DNA of 64,000 nt from Methylomagnum ishizawai. GTDB taxonomy: Bacteria > Pseudomonadota > Gammaproteobacteria > Methylococcales > Methylococcaceae. Of the stretch, positions 9,221-17,544 are shown one piece after another (within the stretch, counting starts at the first letter, position 1; each line of letters starts with the position of its first letter). The notes under the pieces are model-generated. The model saw nothing but the letters and a program-made list of their open reading frames with translations. It made no database searches and had not been told where the DNA came from. The stretch is from positions 2,066,501 to 2,130,500 of the forward strand of contig NZ_AP019783.1 of NCBI RefSeq assembly GCF_019670005.1, given 5' to 3'. A program made the position numbers and the translations under genes.

Positions 9221-10156
9221 ATGAACCCTCTGCGCTGCGCCGTGATCGGCGTCGGATACCTGGGCAAATTCCACGCGCAAAAATACGCCGCGCTTCCCGA
9301 TTGCGAATTGGTCGCGGTGGTCGATAGCAACCCGGCCCAGGCCCAGGCCGTGGCCGAGGCCAACCAGACCCGCGCCGTCGCCGATTACCGCGAACTCCTG
9401 GGCCGGGTCGATGCCGTCAGCATCGTGGTTCCCACCAGCCTGCATTTCGAGGTGGCCCGCGAGTTCCTGGCGGCGGGCGTGCATGTCTTGGTGGAAAAGC
9501 CCATCACCGTCACGGTGGACGAGGCCGACGAATTGATCCGCCTTGCCGGTGAAAAGGATGTGCGGCTGATGGTCGGCCATCTGGAACGCTTCAACGCGGC
9601 GCTGTTGGGCTTGGACTTGACCCAGGACAAGCCTTTGTTCATCGAATCCCATAGGCTCGCGCCTTTCAATCCCAGGGCCAACGATGTCAGCGTGGTGTTG
9701 GACCTGATGATCCACGACATCGATATCATCCTCGACATCGTGGATTCCGAGGTCGAACGCATCGACGCCAAGGGCGTCACCGTGCTGACCAACGACACCG
9801 ATATCGCCAACGCCCGCATTACCTTCAAAAGCGGCTGTGTCGCCAACGTCACCGCCAGCCGCGCCAGCCTCAAGGTCGAGCGCAAGATGCGGATGTTCAT
9901 GCCGAACTGCTATGTTTCGGTGGATTTCCAGAACCGGGTATTGGCCAAGCACCGCAAGGGCGAACGGGAGATGTTCCCCGGCGTCCCCGAGATCGTCAGC
10001 GAGGAATCGGTGTTCGAGAACGGCGATGCCTTGATGGCGGAGATCAAGCATTTCGTGGCCTGCGTGCGGGAGGGCAGGGAGCCTTTGTGTTCTGGCCACG
10101 CCGGGCGCAGGGCTTTGGCGACGGCGACCGAGATTACCCGGCTTTTGAAATCCTGA
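9221..10156 (+). CDS. gnnA: Gfo/Idh/MocA oxidoreductase, probable UDP-GlcNAc 3-dehydrogenase GnnA
   Basis: NAD-dependent sugar dehydrogenase of 311 residues. It has an N-terminal Rossmann fold (CAVIGVGYLGKFHAQKYAAL, glycines 10, 12 and 15), the family motif VEKPITVTVDEADELI and the substrate-side GHLERFNAALL and LMIHDIDIILD segments. In Acidithiobacillus ferrooxidans, GnnA oxidises UDP-GlcNAc at C3 so that GnnB can transaminate it; genes of this type sit beside lpxA and lpxB there. Placement between lpxA and an aminotransferase gene, itself followed by lpxB, supports the same job here. The family alone is functionally broad, so the name rests on context. I chose ATG 9221 because earlier in-frame starts lie inside lpxA. 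Confidence 0.8.
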   Translation: MNPLRCAVIGVGYLGKFHAQKYAALPDCELVAVVDSNPAQAQAVAEANQTRAVADYRELLGRVDAVSIVVPTSLHFEVAREFLAAGVHVLVEKPITVTVDEADELIRLAGEKDVRLMVGHLERFNAALLGLDLTQDKPLFIESHRLAPFNPRANDVSVVLDLMIHDIDIILDIVDSEVERIDAKGVTVLTNDTDIANARITFKSGCVANVTASRASLKVERKMRMFMPNCYVSVDFQNRVLAKHRKGEREMFPGVPEIVSEESVFENGDALMAEIKHFVACVREGREPLCSGHAGRRALATATEITRLLKS

Positions 10157-10198
10157 GCGCGGCGTTACCCAATCATCAATCCTAGGAGTTCTCAAGCC

Positions 10199-11296
10199 AT
10201 GATCCCGATGGTCGATCTCAAAACCCAATACGCCAACCTCAAGGACGAAATCGACCGCGGCGTCCAGGAAGTCTTGGAAAGCTGCGCCTTCATCCTGGGG
10301 CCGAATGTCAAGGCGTTCGAGGAGGAAGCCGCCGCCTACCTCGGCGTGAAGCACGCCATCGGCTGCGCTTCCGGCACCGACGCCCTGCACTTGGTGCTGC
10401 GCGCGGCGGGCGTGGGCGAGGGCGACGAGGTCATCACTTCGGCCTTCACCTTCATCGCCACGGCGGAGGCCATCCGCTACGTGGGGGCCAAGCCGGTCTT
10501 CGTGGACATCGATCCCCAGACCTTCAACATCGACCCCGCCCGGATCGAAGCCGCCCTCACCGCCAAGACCAAGGCCATCATGCCGGTGCATTTGTTCGGC
10601 CAACCGGCGGACATGGCGGCGATCACGGCGCTGTGCGAGCGCCACGGCCTGGTGCTGATCGAGGATTGCGCCCAGTCCTTCGGCGCGACCCTCGATGGCA
10701 AGCAAACGGGCGCGTTCGGCCTGGGCGCGGGCTTCAGCTTCTTCCCCAGCAAGAACCTGGGCGCTTACGGCGATGGCGGTTTGGTCACGACCCAGTCCGA
10801 TGATATCGCCGCCAAGGTGAAGATGCTGCGCAACCACGGCTCCGAGGTGCGCTATTACCACGACGCCATCGGCTATAACAGCCGCCTGGACGAAATCCAG
10901 GCCGCGATCCTGCGGGTGAAATTGCGCCATATCGAGGCATTCAACGCGGGCCGCCGCCGCGCCGCCCAGCTTTATTCCGCATTGATGGCGGATTTGCCGG
11001 TCGAGACCCCGCACGAGGATGGTATCGGCGTCCACGTCTATCACCAATACACCCTGCTCAGCGACCGCCGCGACGCCCTCATGCTGGCGTTGCAACAAGC
11101 GCAAATCGCCTGCGCCATCTACTACCCGGTGCCCTTGCACCAGCAGAACGTGTTCAAGGCCGATTGCGCCGGGCTGAGCCTCCCGGTCACGGAATCCGTG
11201 GCAGCGCGCTGCCTGTCCTTGCCGATCTATCCCGAACTCGGGGAAGCGGATATCCGCCGCGTCGTGGCGGTGATCCGGGCGGCGCTCGATGGCTGA
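10199..11296 (+). CDS. gnnB: DegT/DnrJ/EryC1/StrS aminotransferase, probable GnnB
   Basis: PLP-dependent sugar aminotransferase of 365 residues. The Schiff-base lysine is K185 in FFPSKNLGAYGDGG; other family marks are GCASGTDALHLVLRA, the AFTFIATAEAI segment, IEDCAQSFGA and NSRLDEIQAAIL. Together with GnnA it would turn the 3-keto sugar into UDP-2-acetamido-3-amino-2,3-dideoxy-glucose, using glutamate as amino donor. A TAGGAG ribosome site at 10183-10188 supports ATG 10199. It overlaps lpxB by eight bases. Other sugar aminotransferases for O-antigen look alike, but no other nucleotide-sugar genes are present, so the lipid A role is preferred. Confidence 0.8.
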   Translation: MIPMVDLKTQYANLKDEIDRGVQEVLESCAFILGPNVKAFEEEAAAYLGVKHAIGCASGTDALHLVLRAAGVGEGDEVITSAFTFIATAEAIRYVGAKPVFVDIDPQTFNIDPARIEAALTAKTKAIMPVHLFGQPADMAAITALCERHGLVLIEDCAQSFGATLDGKQTGAFGLGAGFSFFPSKNLGAYGDGGLVTTQSDDIAAKVKMLRNHGSEVRYYHDAIGYNSRLDEIQAAILRVKLRHIEAFNAGRRRAAQLYSALMADLPVETPHEDGIGVHVYHQYTLLSDRRDALMLALQQAQIACAIYYPVPLHQQNVFKADCAGLSLPVTESVAARCLSLPIYPELGEADIRRVVAVIRAALDG

Positions 11297-12446
11297 ACGT
11301 CCCCCCTTGGTGTTGCTGTCCGCCGGGGAAGCCTCCGGTGACCGCCATGCCGCCGACCTGTTCACGGCGCTGAAAGCCCTGGTGCCGGATGTGCGCGGCA
11401 TCGGCATGGGCGGGGCGGCGATGCGCGAGGCCGGGGTCGAAATCCGCTGCGATTCCTCCGGCATCGGCGTCATCGGCCTGGTCGAAATCGCCAAGCATTA
11501 CGGCGAAATCCGCCGGGCGCTCGCGCTCATGCAAACCCTCGCCCGCGAGGAAAAACCCGACTTGCTGATCTGCGTCGATTACAAGGAATTCAACTTCCGG
11601 CTGGCCAAGGCGGCGAAGGCCAGCGGGGTGCGGGTGTTGTTCTATGTCAGCCCGCAGGTTTGGGCCTGGCGGCCGGGCCGGGTCAAGACCTATGGCCGCA
11701 TCGTCGATCACATGGCGGTGATTTTCCCGTTCGAGGTGCCGTTCTACGAGGCCCACCAAGTGCCGGTCACTTATGTCGGCCATCCCCTGGCCGGGAAGGT
11801 GAGGCCCACGCTGGATCTTCGGGCGGCGCGGGAAAAATATGGACTCGACGGCGCGGCCCCGGTCATCGGTCTCCTGCCCGGCAGCCGCGTCAATGAAATC
11901 AAACGCTTGTTCCCGGTCATCCTGAAATCGGCGCGGCGGCTGGCCCAGGATTTCGCGGGGGCGCGGTTCCTGTTGTTCCAAGCGCCTTCGGTGGCGGACG
12001 CGGATATCCAGGGGCGGCTGGAGGCTGCCGGTTTGGATATCCGGGTCATCCAGGGCCAGGATTATGACGCCCTGCAATGCTGCGACGCCGTCATCACCGT
12101 GTCGGGCACGGCGACCCTGGAGGTCGCCCTGGTCGGCGTGCCCATGGTCATCGTCTACCGCCTGTCGCCCCTGAGCTATTGGCTGGGCCGCTTGTTGGTC
12201 AGCATCCCGCATATCGGCCTGCCGAATATCCTGGCGGGCCGGGGCATCGTCCGCGAATTCATCCAACACGAAGCCAACCCCGCCAACATCGCCGCCGAGA
12301 TCGGCAAAATCCTGCGGGAACCCGAGTATGCGGAAGGTATCCGCCGGGCGCTGGCGGAGGTGCGGGAGCGGCTGGGCGGGCGCAATGGCTCCCAGGAGTT
12401 GGCGCGGTTGGCGGCGGAGATGCTGGTGCCCGGAGCGGTGCCATGA
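11289..12446 (+). CDS. lpxB: Lipid-A-disaccharide synthase
   Basis: Peripheral inner-membrane GT19 glycosyltransferase that joins lipid X to UDP-diacyl sugar to form the tetraacyl disaccharide. The 385 residues begin LVLLSAGEASGDRHAADL and include the GIGMGG motif, VCVDYKEFNFRLAK-like segment, YYVSPQVWAWRPGR-type motif (here FYVSPQVWAWRPGR) and the C-terminal donor site SGTATLEVALVGVPMVIVYR. It overlaps gnnB by eight bases and shares an ATGA with the next gene. lpxC and lpxD are not in this window. Confidence 0.96.
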   Translation: MAERPPLVLLSAGEASGDRHAADLFTALKALVPDVRGIGMGGAAMREAGVEIRCDSSGIGVIGLVEIAKHYGEIRRALALMQTLAREEKPDLLICVDYKEFNFRLAKAAKASGVRVLFYVSPQVWAWRPGRVKTYGRIVDHMAVIFPFEVPFYEAHQVPVTYVGHPLAGKVRPTLDLRAAREKYGLDGAAPVIGLLPGSRVNEIKRLFPVILKSARRLAQDFAGARFLLFQAPSVADADIQGRLEAAGLDIRVIQGQDYDALQCCDAVITVSGTATLEVALVGVPMVIVYRLSPLSYWLGRLLVSIPHIGLPNILAGRGIVREFIQHEANPANIAAEIGKILREPEYAEGIRRALAEVRERLGGRNGSQELARLAAEMLVPGAVP

Positions 12447-12940
12447 GCCGGGCTTTCGTGAAGGAAATGGACGGGCTGGAAGAGGCTTTGCCGGAGCGGC
12501 CCCAAAGCCCCCACATCAACTATGTGACCCCGCGTGGCCTCGCGCAATTGCAGGAACGGGTACGGGAACTGAGCGCCCTGCGTAGCGCTTTGGAACCCCG
12601 CGACGATCTGGATAGCCGCCAGCAACTCAAGCGGGTCGAACGCGATCTGCATTACTACACCGAGCGGGTGGCCCGCGCCGTGCTGGTGCGGCCCGGCGTC
12701 CAGCCCGGCGACAAGGTCCATTTCGGCGCGGCGGTGGAGGTCGAGGACGGGGACGGGCACCGGCAGCGCTGCGTCATCGTCGGCGAGGACGAAGCCGACG
12801 CCGCCCAGGGCCGGATCAGCTGGGTGTCGCCGCTGGCCCAAGCCCTGTTGAACGCCCGGCCCGGCGATGTGGTGACATGGCGGCGTCCGGTGGGCGATAA
12901 AACCCTGGAAATCCTCGCCATCGGCGAAGACTCGCCGTGA
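12443..12940 (+). CDS. GreA/GreB-family transcript cleavage factor, short coiled coil
   Basis: A 165-residue RNA-polymerase secondary-channel protein. After about 28 extra N-terminal residues, YVTPRGLAQLQERVREL matches the start of the GreB coiled coil, and VQPGDKVHFGAAVEVEDGDG plus GRISWVSPLAQALLNARPGDVV match its C-terminal FKBP-like domain. The helical hairpin between them is about 15 residues shorter than in E. coli GreB as I remember it, and the catalytic-tip pattern D-x-x-EN-A-D/E-Y is missing, replaced by an acidic RDDLDSR turn. It may therefore bind RNA polymerase without normal cleavage stimulation. It is translationally coupled to lpxB (ATGA) and to the next gene (GTGA). Confidence 0.75.
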   Translation: MSRAFVKEMDGLEEALPERPQSPHINYVTPRGLAQLQERVRELSALRSALEPRDDLDSRQQLKRVERDLHYYTERVARAVLVRPGVQPGDKVHFGAAVEVEDGDGHRQRCVIVGEDEADAAQGRISWVSPLAQALLNARPGDVVTWRRPVGDKTLEILAIGEDSP

Positions 12941-13650
12941 GCGACGCCGCGCCCGGTTGTCGGCTGCGCTATAGCGCCAGGGCCAAACGCCTGCGCTTGG
13001 TGGTGAAGCCCGCCGGGGCCGAATTGGTGATCCCGCCCGGCGTGGGCCGGGAACAGGCGCTGGCCTTCATGGAACAGCACCGCGCCTGGGCCGAGCGCAA
13101 GCTGGCGGAATTCCGCGCCCGCGCCGCCACGGCCACCGCGCCGGTCGGCTTCCTCGCGGGCGCGACCCTGCCGTTCCAGGGCCGCGAGGTGGCCCTGGAT
13201 ATCGTCCTATCCCCCGACCGCCGGACCCGCGTCGAATTCGACCAGGGTTTCCGCATCGCCTTGCCCGCCACGGCTTCCGGTCCCACCGAACAGCGGGTGA
13301 AAGCCGCCCTGTCCGCCTGGATCAAAACCTGGATGGCGGACGAGGCCGCCCGCATCGTGGCCCGCCACGCCGTCCGCTACGGTCTCGAACCCCGCTCCAT
13401 CCGCATCAAACGCATGAAAAGCCGTTGGGGCAGTTGCGGTGCGCGGGGCGATATCAACCTCAATTGGCTTTTGGCTTTCGCCCCGCCCACGGTGTTGGAA
13501 TACGTGGTGGTGCATGAGCTTTGCCATCTCCGTCGGCGCGACCATTCCGCCGCCTTCTGGGATTTGGTGGCCCGGCATTTGCCCGGCTGGCTCCAGGAAC
13601 GGCAATGGCTCAAGCGCCATGGCGGCGAATTATTGCGGCGCTTCGCATGA
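12937..13650 (+). CDS. YgjP-family metal-dependent hydrolase (M48-like)
   Basis: A 237-residue protein of the SprT/YgjP zinc-peptidase-like group; E. coli YgjP has been described as a UTP pyrophosphatase. The zinc motif is VVVHELCHLRRRDHS, with H193, E194, H197 and H203, preceded by the group signature RMKSRWGSCGARGDINLNW. Start is a GTG overlapping the preceding stop (GTGA at 12937-12940). The stop overlaps the following thioredoxin-like gene. Its substrate here is not evident from the sequence. Confidence 0.8.
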   Translation: MSDAAPGCRLRYSARAKRLRLVVKPAGAELVIPPGVGREQALAFMEQHRAWAERKLAEFRARAATATAPVGFLAGATLPFQGREVALDIVLSPDRRTRVEFDQGFRIALPATASGPTEQRVKAALSAWIKTWMADEAARIVARHAVRYGLEPRSIRIKRMKSRWGSCGARGDINLNWLLAFAPPTVLEYVVVHELCHLRRRDHSAAFWDLVARHLPGWLQERQWLKRHGGELLRRFA

Positions 13651-14147
13651 ACACACTCAACAAAAAATTCGGAAAGAACCTCCTGGCTTGGCTGGCCTTG
13701 GTCCCGCTGTTTTTCGGGATGCAACTGTTCGCCAACCGCGACCTGGCCTCGGGCCCGCCGCCCGCGATCCAGGGGCCCACCCTGGACGGCCAAGCCTTCC
13801 CCGGCCTGGCTTCCCTGCCCAAACCCGCCGTGCTGTATTTCTGGGCCAGTTGGTGCCCCGTTTGTCGGGGCATGCAAGGCGGTATCCAGGAATTGGCGCA
13901 AGATATGCCTTTGCTCGGTATCGCCATGCAGTCCGGCGATGCCGCCGAGGTCGCCCAGTATATGAAGCAGATGGGCTTCGATATCCCCGTGGTGATCGAC
14001 GCTTCCGGGGACATCGGCAAAGCCTTCGGGTTGCGCGGTGTGCCCGCGGTGTTCGTGCTGGGTGCCGACGGCAATATCCGCTATGCCAGCGCGGGCTATA
14101 CCACCGCCCTGGGCGTGCGCCTGAGATATTGGCTGGCCGGGCTGTAG
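13647..14147 (+). CDS. Membrane-anchored thioredoxin-like disulfide oxidoreductase
   Basis: A 166-residue TlpA/ScsD-like protein. Residues 11-29 form one hydrophobic segment (LLAWLALVPLFFGMQLFA) that would anchor or export it, so the thioredoxin domain should lie in the periplasm. The redox site is WCPVC with C70 and C73; the cis-proline loop is LRGVPAVFVLGADG. The CPVC type resembles ScsD and other reductases. ATG 13647 overlaps the previous stop (ATGA) and gives a sensible signal-anchor; a longer in-frame start would lie deep in the previous gene. It ends the overlapping run that began with ogt. Confidence 0.82.
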   Translation: MNTLNKKFGKNLLAWLALVPLFFGMQLFANRDLASGPPPAIQGPTLDGQAFPGLASLPKPAVLYFWASWCPVCRGMQGGIQELAQDMPLLGIAMQSGDAAEVAQYMKQMGFDIPVVIDASGDIGKAFGLRGVPAVFVLGADGNIRYASAGYTTALGVRLRYWLAGL

Positions 14148-14307
14148 GCCGCCGCATCCGGGCTACACGGTGATTGTCAATTGGAAGCGGTAAGCTGGAA
14201 TCCGAAGTCTGTCCTGGCTCGTCCCGGCACGATGGCGGTGCGGGTGATAGGTCCGAACATGGGCTATAACTAGCTCATCGGCCTTAATAATTACAGGAGA
14301 AACTGCC

Positions 14308-15306
14308 GTGAGTGTGATCCCATCTACCATGTTTGCCATCGAAATCACCCAACCGGGCGGTCCCGAGGTGTTGCAGCCTTGCCGCCGCGCCGTGCCCGAG
14401 CCCGGTCCTGGGGAAGTGTTAATCAGAGTGGCGGCGGCGGGCATCAACCGCCCGGACGCCATGCAACGCCGGGGCTTGTATCCGCCGCCGCCCGGCGCGT
14501 CCGATATTCCGGGATTGGAGGTCGCCGGACAGGTCGTGGCCGTGGGCGAGGGCGTGAAGCATCCCGGCGTCGGCGAGGGCGTGTGCGCCCTGGTCACGGG
14601 TGGCGGCTATGCCGAATATTGCGTCGCCGCCGCGCCCTTGTGCCTGCCCATCCCCAAGGGCTTCAGTTGGGTCGAGGCGGCGGCCTTGCCGGAAGCCCTG
14701 TTCACGGTCTGGGCCAATTTGTTCGAGCAAGGCGGCTTGAAGGCCGGGGAGCGGGTCTTGATCCACGGCGGTAGCGGCGGCATCGGCAGCACCGCCATCC
14801 AGTTGGCGCGGGAGTTCGGTGCCGAGGTGTTCGTCACCGCCGGCAGCGTGCAAAAATGCATTTTCTGCGAGCAACTCGGGGCGCGGGCCATCGACTACGG
14901 CCAGCAGGACTTCGTCGAGGCCATCCGCGAATATACCGGGGGCCAAGGCGTGGACCTCATCCTCGACATGATGGGCGGTCCCTATCTACAGCGCAATCTC
15001 GAATGCCTGGCCCCCGGCGGGCGCTTGGCCTTGATCGCGGTGCAGGGCGGTCCCAAGACCGAAATCAACCTGTTGCCGATCCTGCTCAAGCGCCTGACCC
15101 TGGCCGGTTCCACCCTGCGTCCGCGCAGCCTCGCCGAGAAGGCCGCGCTGGCTTCCGCGCTGAAATCCCAGGTCTGGCCCTTGTTGAAGAGCGGGAAGAT
15201 CAAGCCCGTGATCCATGGCACCTTCCCCTTGGCCGACGCCTCGGAAACCCATCATTTATTGGAAAGCGGCCGGCATATCGGCAAATTGGTGTTGGAGAAC
15301 AGTTGA
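14308..15306 (+). CDS. NAD(P)H:quinone oxidoreductase, PIG3/zeta-crystallin type
   Basis: A 332-residue zinc-free medium-chain reductase. Features are the N-terminal GroES-like domain (GEVLIRVAAAGINRPDAMQRRGLYPPPPGASDIPGLEVAG) and the nucleotide-binding LIHGGSGGIGSTAIQLAREFGAEV block. No structural-zinc cysteine cluster is present. The start is a GTG at 14308 with an AGGAGA ribosome site about ten bases upstream; the internal ATG 24 bases later is an alternative. A TATAAC -10-like element (14265-14270) sits upstream. Probably a quinone or quinone-like substrate reductase; physiological role unknown. Confidence 0.85.
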   Translation: MSVIPSTMFAIEITQPGGPEVLQPCRRAVPEPGPGEVLIRVAAAGINRPDAMQRRGLYPPPPGASDIPGLEVAGQVVAVGEGVKHPGVGEGVCALVTGGGYAEYCVAAAPLCLPIPKGFSWVEAAALPEALFTVWANLFEQGGLKAGERVLIHGGSGGIGSTAIQLAREFGAEVFVTAGSVQKCIFCEQLGARAIDYGQQDFVEAIREYTGGQGVDLILDMMGGPYLQRNLECLAPGGRLALIAVQGGPKTEINLLPILLKRLTLAGSTLRPRSLAEKAALASALKSQVWPLLKSGKIKPVIHGTFPLADASETHHLLESGRHIGKLVLENS

Positions 15307-15310
15307 ACCG

Positions 15311-16327
15311 ATGAGATTCCGGGTATCCGCGGCCCTGGCCGCGTTGTGTTTGTTGGCGGGGCGGGCCGAGGCCGATGTGGCGCGGGGGCTCGCCGCCGTG
15401 GCGAAACAGGATTGGCGCGCCGCCGCCGCGCAGTTCCAGCCCTTGGCGGAGGCGGGCGACCGGGATGCCCAGATCAATCTCGGCAACCTGTATCTCAAGG
15501 GCTATGGCGTCGAGCAGGATTACGGGGCCGCCTACCGCTGGTATCTCCGGGCGGCGGGCCAGGGCAGCGCCCTGGCCCAGGGCAAGCTCGGGATGATGCA
15601 GTATTACGGCCTGGGCATGGACGAGAACCACGGCGCGGCGGTGGGTTGGTTCCGCGAGGCGGCGGAGCGGGGCGATCCGGGGTCGGCGGCGATCCTGGGT
15701 TCCTTGTACGAGGCGGGCGACGGCATCCGCAAGGATATCGCCCAGGCGTATTTCTGGTACGCCCTGGCCGCCGACCGCGGCCATCCCACGGCGGCGGACC
15801 GCAAGACCGAACTGGCCGACCGCATGACCACCGACGAAATCAACCGGGGGCTGGATTTGTTGGCGGCCTGGGAGAAGGACCATCCCTTGCCCGAGGTGAA
15901 GGAGGAGGAACCGCCCGAATTCGCCGAACCGCCGCCCGCCGCCCGTCACTTGGAGCCGGTGGGCGGGCCCGCCGCCCGGTCGCTCCCGCCCAGGCGGGTC
16001 AAGGCCGACCCGGAACCACGGCCCAAGCCCAAAACGCCGAAAGCGGCGGACAAGAACGCCAAGCCGGCCCACCAGGCCGGCCAGGTGGCCAAGCCCAAAC
16101 CGGCGCACAAGGGGCAGGATCGGAGCGCCAAACCCGCCCATGCTGCCCACGCAAAACCGGCCAAGCCTTCCAAGCCGGGCCCGCCCAAGGCGATAAAACC
16201 GACCGATACCCAGAAACCGGCCAAACCCGTCAAGGCCAAATCCGCCCAGGAGGCCAAGGCCGGCAAGGAAAAAACGGCGGTGTCCAAGCCCAAGCCCAAG
16301 CCCAAGCCCAAACCGGCCCCCAAATGA
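15311..16327 (+). CDS. SEL1-repeat protein with Lys/Pro-rich C-terminal tail
   Basis: A secreted or periplasmic protein of 338 residues. Residues 1-21 are a signal peptide ending AGRAEA. Residues 25-165 hold about four SEL1-type helical repeats (for example INLGNLYLKGYGVEQDYGAAYRWYLRAA, with A-x-LG and YG-x-G patterns), a protein-interaction scaffold. From residue 215 the sequence is a low-complexity tail of Lys, Pro and Ala ending in repeated PK dipeptides, strongly basic and probably unstructured; it could bind peptidoglycan, DNA or anionic polymer. Only four bases separate it from the quinone reductase stop. A strong hairpin follows. Specific function unknown. Confidence 0.8.
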   Translation: MRFRVSAALAALCLLAGRAEADVARGLAAVAKQDWRAAAAQFQPLAEAGDRDAQINLGNLYLKGYGVEQDYGAAYRWYLRAAGQGSALAQGKLGMMQYYGLGMDENHGAAVGWFREAAERGDPGSAAILGSLYEAGDGIRKDIAQAYFWYALAADRGHPTAADRKTELADRMTTDEINRGLDLLAAWEKDHPLPEVKEEEPPEFAEPPPAARHLEPVGGPAARSLPPRRVKADPEPRPKPKTPKAADKNAKPAHQAGQVAKPKPAHKGQDRSAKPAHAAHAKPAKPSKPGPPKAIKPTDTQKPAKPVKAKSAQEAKAGKEKTAVSKPKPKPKPKPAPK

Positions 16328-16328
16328 C

Positions 16329-16366
16329 AACGCCCCGTCCGTGCCGGGCACGGACGGGGCGTTTGG
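16329..16366. terminator. Bidirectional hairpin between SEL1 gene and ppnP
   Basis: A perfect 17-bp inverted repeat: AACGCCCCGTCCGTGCC (16329-16345) and its complement (16347-16363), one base apart, so the real loop opens to three to five bases. It lies between convergent genes with A and T flanks on both sides, fitting a terminator for both. Confidence 0.8.
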
Positions 16367-16379
16367 GGAAGCGCCCGGA

Positions 16380-16691
16380 TCAGCCGAAATGGCAAACGTA
16401 ATCCAGCATCTCGACGGTTTCGATATCGAAGCGGCTATCGCCCGGCACCTTGAAGGAATCACCGGCTTGGTAGGTGGTCCATTCGCTTTCCCCCGCCTGG
16501 CGCACATGGCACACGCCGCCGATGATTTCCATGATTTCCGGCGCGGCGGTCTGGAAGGTCAGGCTGGACGGGAAGATGACGCCGATGGTCTTGCGGGTGC
16601 CGTTGGGGAACAGCACGGTGTGGCTGACGCACTTGCCGTCGAAATAGACATTGGCTTTCTTGACGACGCTGACCTCATCGAATTGGGACAT
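16380..16691 (-). CDS. ppnP: Pyrimidine/purine nucleoside phosphorylase PpnP
   Basis: Small cupin enzyme that phosphorolyses several nucleosides to base and ribose-1-phosphate. The 103-residue product matches the YaiE/DUF1255 pattern: [40 protein letters not shown] and the C-terminal [14 protein letters not shown]...YVCHFG. The chosen start at 16691 gives the family N-terminus [19 protein letters not shown]. It lies 59 bases downstream of an unknown membrane-protein gene on the same strand. Confidence 0.93.
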   Translation of the reverse strand: MSQFDEVSVVKKANVYFDGKCVSHTVLFPNGTRKTIGVIFPSSLTFQTAAPEIMEIIGGVCHVRQAGESEWTTYQAGDSFKVPGDSRFDIETVEMLDYVCHFG

Positions 16692-16750
16692 GGGGTTCCT
16701 CGGTTTGGGTATGGAAAAGGCGGGATTATACGACGGGCGGGCCGGATGGC

Positions 16751-17236
16751 TTAGATCAGCACCGCCAGCACGCCGACCACGACCACGCCCGCCAGCAGTT
16801 TGTAGGGCCAGGCCAGGAGTTGCCAGGCCAGCCGCACGGCGCGGTATTGCCGCCGGAAAAAGGCCGCGATCCTGGGAAACCATTGGCGGCGGGCTTTCCG
16901 CCACAGCCAGCGCAGCACCAACAGCCCCGCCAATAGCTTGACCGGGGTCAGGCTCCAGGCGGTGACGATCTCGGCATGGTAGGGATCGAGGTCGAACCAT
17001 TCCTCGATCTGGTCTTCGAGATGCTCCTCGCTGCCCTCGACCACGAAGAAAATCCCGTCGCCGATGAATTCCAGGATTTCCAGGATGAACTCGAACAGGG
17101 CTTCTTCCAGGATGAAGGCCAGGGCGACGAAGCCCAGGAACCAGTACAAGGGGATCCAGCTGGGTTCTACCGGGGGGTCGGCTTCGGTGGCGAGGACGGC
17201 GGGACGGGCGGGAGCCTCGGAATCGGAATCGCTCAT
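16751..17236 (-). CDS. Unknown membrane protein
   Basis: Not recognised. The 161-residue product has an acidic, Ser/Asp/Pro-rich cytoplasmic-looking N-terminus (1-27), hydrophobic segments at about 28-50, 96-113 and 146-161, an acidic amphipathic stretch between the first two ([18 protein letters not shown]) and a very basic, aromatic stretch at 110-137 ([20 protein letters not shown]). ATG 17236 is the first start that gives a clean acidic N-terminus; longer reading upstream adds proline/arginine-rich residues unlike a real protein. It is divergent from the P-loop ATPase gene, with a shared 308-base gap. Confidence 0.6.
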   Translation of the reverse strand: MSDSDSEAPARPAVLATEADPPVEPSWIPLYWFLGFVALAFILEEALFEFILEILEFIGDGIFFVVEGSEEHLEDQIEEWFDLDPYHAEIVTAWSLTPVKLLAGLLVLRWLWRKARRQWFPRIAAFFRRQYRAVRLAWQLLAWPYKLLAGVVVVGVLAVLI

Positions 17237-17544
17237 GGCTAATGGCTGGGCTGGGTTGACCGGACGCGGAAGGGTAGCTTCCTTCGGGGGGCGGTTCAAG
17301 CGCGATAGGTCAAACTTGGCGGGCTTGGAAACCGCCCGGTAGTGTGGGATTTGCGATAAAACTCGCCGGAATCCCGCACGGACGGGGTAAAATAGAACTG
17401 TGATATAGTTCGCCAGCGGCGCGGCCGGGGTTCTCCGGTATGACGGTCCTTGGGCGCAGGCTCCGGGGACGGACGCTCGAACAACAAGGACTCCCAGCGA
17501 ACCCATCCCCAAGAACCCGACGAAAAAAATATACCGAGAGCTTC
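17237..17544. other. 308-base divergent intergenic region
   Basis: Lies between the membrane-protein gene (minus) and the P-loop ATPase gene (plus). The stretch around 17340-17410 is AT-richer and holds TAAAAT (17388-17393) and GATATAGTT (17402-17410), possible -10 elements for the plus strand, but no matching -35. I see no convincing small gene; the open frame upstream of 17545 codes for Arg/Pro-rich sequence and is probably not translated. Confidence 0.4.

Noticed and set aside
9032..11494. 820-codon minus-strand frame opposite gnnA/gnnB
   Set aside because: Covers two well-supported plus-strand enzymes and has no recognisable motifs.
15200..16507. Minus-strand Gly/Leu/Arg-rich frame opposite the SEL1 gene
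   Set aside because: Its repeats are the complement of the Lys/Pro tail codons. The plus frame has a signal peptide and SEL1 repeats, so the minus frame is not a gene.
17440..17544. N-terminal extension of the P-loop ATPase
   Set aside because: The extra residues are Arg/Pro-rich and the ATG at 17545 gives a normal soluble start.
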